DNA from: Clostridia bacterium
Lineage (GTDB): Bacteria > Bacillota_A > Clostridia > Christensenellales > UBA1242
Direction of reading: 5' to 3'
Assembly: GCA_017508345.1 (NCBI GenBank)
Contig: JAFVZD010000098.1
Location: forward strand, 1 to 15,103
DNA length: 15,103 nt
Shown here: positions 12,016 to 15,103 of the stretch, piece after piece
Position numbering within the stretch: position 1 is the first letter of the stretch
How the letters are laid out: every line of letters begins with the position of its first letter
The notes under the pieces: generated by a model
Told to the model about the DNA's origin: nothing
Seen by the model: the letters and a program-made list of their open reading frames with translations, nothing else
Database searches by the model: none
Program-made: the position numbers and the translations under genes

Positions 12016-14650
12016 ATCGCTTGTTTAACTTAGCCAATTCCTTTACTGCCTCACTCGCCTCTACCATGAATGTAGTCCTACTATAAGGACTGGCAATAAA
12101 GAAACATTGTCCACGACCCGCAGTTACTATGGTATCCTGCTCATCCTGGTTAATTCCACCCGCATTCCTATATAGATTCACTAGGTCCGTCATATCATTA
12201 GGTGCTAGGGAGAATATCATACTATATTGACTCGCGTTGATTACCGCACTAGCCTGACGCAATGTCTCTGCACTACCTATAAAGTCCTTTATATTCTGCG
12301 TAATTACTATCTGCATACCTTCGTACTTTCTTATACGCTTAGCCATCTGCGCCATAAAGTCCAGAGCAATAGGGAATTTTGGGTTAATGAATAAGTGTGC
12401 CTCATCCACCGCCACTATTACCTTTCTGTGCGTGTCATACTTGGTATTAAAGTCCTTGTTCTTACTAATCTCATTGTCCAGATATTTGAATACCATCAAC
12501 ATCTGTGCATTAGCTATCATTATGTTTCTGTTTGCCATTAGGGACTGAAAGTTAAAACATATAAAGTTCTCCTTGGTCTCAATACTAGTAGGTCCATTCC
12601 ATAGGTTAGAGTTTCGTCCTCCTGTGGAGAATTTTTGTACATATGTCTGTAGTATTTGTAGGTTCCTACTCAAGTACTCATCTGTCTGAGTCTGTACCCT
12701 CTCACATATCAATTTGTATACATCATCAAAGATTGGGTAATCCTCAGGCTTCAACTTACTTAGGTTAGTAGTGTTATCAATATTCTTTCGTTTGTATACC
12801 TCTACCACCAGACTATTCAATATCTCGAATGCGTCACCACTCATACCATCGAATATTACGCGAAAAAACTCCTCTAGGAATTGTAGGTGTTGAGAGAATG
12901 AGTCACTACCCGTACCTTCATCCTCACTAAGTGTAGTATATACATGGAATGGATTCATAATACCATTCATACTACTACCTACATCTATAAATTTTCCCTT
13001 CAATCCGTGTGCCAGTGATGTATACTCATTCTCTGGGTCCAATATGAATATTCTCGCATTGTCCGCAGCCAGATTGGCTAGCAATGTACTAGTAGCATAA
13101 GACTTACCACTACCAGACTTACCTATTACTATCATGTTACTGTTTACCCTCTCGTTGTTACGCTCAAAAAAGTCGATAAACACAGGGTAATTGTTGTATC
13201 CCATATAGAAGCCTTCCTCATCCTCCAGACTACTACTGATGAATGGGAATGATGCCGCCAAAGCACTAGTATGTATCTGCCTCAATGCATCCAATGTAGT
13301 GTCTCGCATACTTATGTTTTGTGACACAAATGCACTTACTTGCCTACCGAACATATCACTATAACTGAATCCATTCTGCTTGAGTACACTACGCACCTCT
13401 TTTTTGTTGTACTCCGGTGTCATTATATGTATTCTCACATCAAACAAGTCCTCATTACCTACCTTGATTGCTTGCAATAATGTCTGTAATGTATCGTGCT
13501 GAGTTTGTAGATCTATCTGTTTACTAGACTTGAATACACTATTCATTCTACCCTCTAGCTCTACTATACTACGGTCAATCGTTTTCTCCGCCTTTTCTTT
13601 CTTTAGCGGTGTTAGATTCACTACTACCTTGCTGGCATCTAGATTAAATAACGGGAACGCCCACGCGTTAGGCACATTCAATGGATAATCTGTAATAGCA
13701 AAGTTCTTGTATGCTACGCCATCAATCATTGTCTTACCCACCTTGAATACCACATCATTAGGCATTGACCACTCTGCATGATCCGCCAATGACACAGTAG
13801 ATACATCACCCTCATTAAATGTCGCACCAAATTGTGCCTTTAGGAATATCGCTATCTCCTCACCGCGTAGCCTCTTGGCTACCATTGGCACCACTCCACG
13901 GCTAAATGCATTAATCATTTCCTCTAGACTTGTCACTATCGCCTCACGGTCCGTATCATATATTACAATATAAAAATGTTCCTTGTATGTCTTGTCTACC
14001 GTAGACATCGCCCTCAAGTGTTGCATTCTATCCTCAAATAATAGATACCTAGCGTCCGCCTCTTCCTGCGTCATCTCGCCGTTATTCACCATCTCTAGTA
14101 TAGAATCATACTTCCTGTCCTCACTGTATATGTAGCCATCCATCACTATAGGCTTGGTAATTTTAATTATACTAGCCTGTTGTCCCACAGTTATTGCCTT
14201 CAACGCCATTGCGAATGTGTTGATTACTGACTCTTGCTTCTCCTCATTGAGTAGACCAAATTCCATTGGTCGCACCTCTAGTATTCCCGCATAATAATCC
14301 TTGATATCCACTAGGTCATTCTTTATATCTAGATATGGTATCAATTCATTCATCGGTCTGTGCTTGCGTTTCTCTTGCTTGCTAAATTTCTTTGGATCAC
14401 CTATAAATCTTACCAATATCCATAATGTCGTATATAGTTTCTTTCCATCCGCTATGGGCAAGAATAGACATACACTGATCGCTATCCAAGACATTGATAG
14501 TATCAATTTGATGTGTCCAGGGAATCCCGTCATAAATAACATTAATAGCATTATAGCCAAACATATTATAGCCAGTATAATGTCTGCTATTGTTATTCCC
14601 TTATAAAATTCCATTTTTACTTTGGTCTTTCTCGGTATATAACTACCCAT
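12014..14650 (-). CDS. VirB4/TraE-family type IV secretion ATPase with N-terminal VirB3/PrgI-like membrane domain
   Basis: An 878-residue membrane-associated ATPase, the conserved motor of type IV secretion/conjugation systems. Residues 1-18 are basic; two membrane helices lie at about 20-41 and 47-66, resembling a fused VirB3/PrgI domain. Residues 100-470 correspond to the VirB4 N-terminal (CagE/TrbE/VirB) region. The ATPase core has Walker A GKSGSGKS at 510-517, ILDPENEY at 536-543, Walker B VIVAVDEAH at 744-752, and the TQN motif with Gln785. Length fits VirB4 proteins (about 800 residues) plus the extra domain. GAGG at 14659-14662 precedes the ATG. It has its own promoter and terminator. 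No VirB6, VirD4, relaxase or VirB1-like gene is visible in the window; more components may lie to the right. A HerA- or FtsK-type ATPase is unlikely given this architecture. Confidence 0.9.
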   Translation of the reverse strand: MGSYIPRKTKVKMEFYKGITIADIILAIICLAIMLLMLFMTGFPGHIKLILSMSWIAISVCLFLPIADGKKLYTTLWILVRFIGDPKKFSKQEKRKHRPMNELIPYLDIKNDLVDIKDYYAGILEVRPMEFGLLNEEKQESVINTFAMALKAITVGQQASIIKITKPIVMDGYIYSEDRKYDSILEMVNNGEMTQEEADARYLLFEDRMQHLRAMSTVDKTYKEHFYIVIYDTDREAIVTSLEEMINAFSRGVVPMVAKRLRGEEIAIFLKAQFGATFNEGDVSTVSLADHAEWSMPNDVVFKVGKTMIDGVAYKNFAITDYPLNVPNAWAFPLFNLDASKVVVNLTPLKKEKAEKTIDRSIVELEGRMNSVFKSSKQIDLQTQHDTLQTLLQAIKVGNEDLFDVRIHIMTPEYNKKEVRSVLKQNGFSYSDMFGRQVSAFVSQNISMRDTTLDALRQIHTSALAASFPFISSSLEDEEGFYMGYNNYPVFIDFFERNNERVNSNMIVIGKSGSGKSYATSTLLANLAADNARIFILDPENEYTSLAHGLKGKFIDVGSSMNGIMNPFHVYTTLSEDEGTGSDSFSQHLQFLEEFFRVIFDGMSGDAFEILNSLVVEVYKRKNIDNTTNLSKLKPEDYPIFDDVYKLICERVQTQTDEYLSRNLQILQTYVQKFSTGGRNSNLWNGPTSIETKENFICFNFQSLMANRNIMIANAQMLMVFKYLDNEISKNKDFNTKYDTHRKVIVAVDEAHLFINPKFPIALDFMAQMAKRIRKYEGMQIVITQNIKDFIGSAETLRQASAVINASQYSMIFSLAPNDMTDLVNLYRNAGGINQDEQDTIVTAGRGQCFFIASPYSRTTFMVEASEAVKELAKLNKR

Positions 14651-14684
14651 ATTCCCTACCTCGTTAATATTTAGTATAAAATAT

Positions 14685-14712
14685 ATTATATACTATTTGC
14701 CAACAAAAACAA
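14685..14712 (-). promoter_or_regulatory. Promoter of the virB4-like gene
   Basis: On the minus strand, TTGTTT (14712-14707) and TATAAT (14690-14685) are 16 bases apart, giving a leader of about 28 bases. The surrounding sequence is very AT-rich, so the -35 is less certain than the -10. Confidence 0.5.
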
Positions 14713-14789
14713 AACATTTTCAAGCACTTTTTTTATTTTTTTTAAAAATTTTTACTTTTTTGTATCAATTGGTATGATATTTAAACAAA

Positions 14790-14811
14790 AAAAGACGGTT
14801 TCCCGTCTTTT
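14790..14811 (-). terminator. Intrinsic terminator of the small-protein unit upstream of virB4
   Basis: On the minus strand, AAAAGACGG pairs with CCGTCTTTT across a GAAA tetraloop, and the T-run continues past the stem. It starts about nine bases after the stop codon of the 68-residue frame and separates it from virB4. Confidence 0.85.
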
Positions 14812-14820
14812 AGTTATTTA

Positions 14821-15027
14821 CTAAGGTATACCCTTAGCCTTTTTCAAGGCTTCTTCTACTGCAATCTTCAACTCATCCAAACTGTCAGCAGCCTTTCTTA
14901 CTTCACCCACATTCTTAGACATGTTATTTTGTACTTTATCTAGATCTTTTGGATCAATATTTTTCCAATCAGCAATTTCTTTTACCACTTTATCCAAATT
15001 GTCTTTTTTGAAATTAATATTATTCAT
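14821..15027 (-). CDS. Small helical protein of unknown function, possibly the C-terminal part of a frameshifted gene
   Basis: A frame of 68 residues beginning MNNINFKKDN and ending KKAKGIP; it is charged, helical, and of no recognised family. No ribosome binding site precedes the ATG at 15027. The frame is open further upstream to about 15069 and reads ALTNFASYMNN across the start, which looks like coding sequence. The overlapping frame that enters from the window edge stops at 15045 after AANKAVLEML. Adding one A in the run at 15053-15055 would join the two as AANKAVLEN-ALTNFASYMNN. So this is either a separate gene that starts without a ribosome binding site or the tail of a longer one. 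Confidence 0.6.
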   Translation of the reverse strand: MNNINFKKDNLDKVVKEIADWKNIDPKDLDKVQNNMSKNVGEVRKAADSLDELKIAVEEALKKAKGIP

Positions 15028-15044
15028 ATAACTAGCAAAATTTG

Positions 15045-15103
15045 TTAGAGCATTTCTAGTACCGCCTTGTTAGCCGCTTGATCTGGAGTCAATGTTCCCA
15101 TAG
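15045..15103 (-). CDS. 3' end of a gene entering from the right edge, unknown product
   Basis: An open minus-strand frame ending MGTLTPDQAANKAVLEML with TAA at 15045-15047. A Met at 15101 is at the very edge, so it is unclear whether this is an internal residue or a start. Upstream sequence is missing. It probably belongs with the 68-residue frame just downstream, either as the same protein broken by an indel or as the preceding gene of one operon. Confidence 0.4.
   Translation of the reverse strand, partial: MGTLTPDQAANKAVLEML

Noticed and set aside
12014..14650. HerA/FtsK-type DNA translocase instead of VirB4
   Set aside because: The long N-terminal VirB4 region before Walker A, the ILDPENEY and VDEAH motifs and the TQN motif fit VirB4/TraE; there is no FtsK gamma domain or HAS-barrel pattern.
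1..15103. CRISPR array, tRNA/rRNA genes, insertion sequences or integrase attachment sites
   Set aside because: I saw no regularly spaced direct repeats, cloverleaf arms, transposase motifs or matching terminal repeats anywhere in the window.

Overview
The window reads as a chromosomal segment of a low-GC (roughly 35-40 % by eye), endospore-forming Firmicutes-type bacterium. Support: a recognisable SpoIIID sporulation regulator, purine-rich Shine-Dalgarno sites, TTGNNN/TATAAT promoters, many hairpin-plus-U-tract terminators, and a membrane-anchored Listeria-Bacteroides-repeat surface protein. TGG is used for Trp and TGA behaves as a stop, so the standard bacterial code applies. The species cannot be named from this sequence; an uncultured Clostridia- or Bacilli-like gut lineage is a guess.

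Left part (1-4519). The 5' two thirds of rpoB lie on the minus strand and run off the left edge. rpoB has its own near-perfect sigma-A promoter and a leader of about 280 nt. The leader holds a possible 22-codon peptide, an intrinsic-terminator-like hairpin, and an overlapping hairpin that would consume the terminator's U-tract. The reading frame is broken once, at a GGGG run near codon 123. The rifampicin-binding segment carries Gln and Lys where sensitive bacteria have His526 and Arg529. Divergent from rpoB is a two-gene plus-strand operon: an HGG/GDSAG esterase and a TtcA-like tRNA thiolation enzyme. It ends at two stacked terminators.

Middle part (4532-6932). A minus-strand xylose-isomerase-like TIM-barrel enzyme is divergent from spoIIID on the plus strand. 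spoIIID converges on a gene for a secreted, C-terminally membrane-anchored protein with four InlB-type (Flg_new) repeats. A shared bidirectional hairpin separates these last two genes.

Right part (7181-15103). All genes are on the minus strand and form at least three transcription units. In transcription order they are: the 3' end of a small-protein gene or genes, probably interrupted by an indel; a VirB4-type secretion ATPase with two N-terminal membrane helices (VirB3/PrgI-like fusion), with its own promoter and terminator; and a promoter driving an unrecognised 1449-residue soluble helical protein followed by an 84-residue protein and a terminator. A VirB4 motor beside a very large lineage-specific protein and several small helical proteins is the most likely place for an undescribed system, perhaps a conjugation-like or contact-dependent secretion apparatus whose other parts lie beyond the right edge. 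No relaxase, coupling protein, integrase, attachment site, tRNA, rRNA or CRISPR array is visible in the window.
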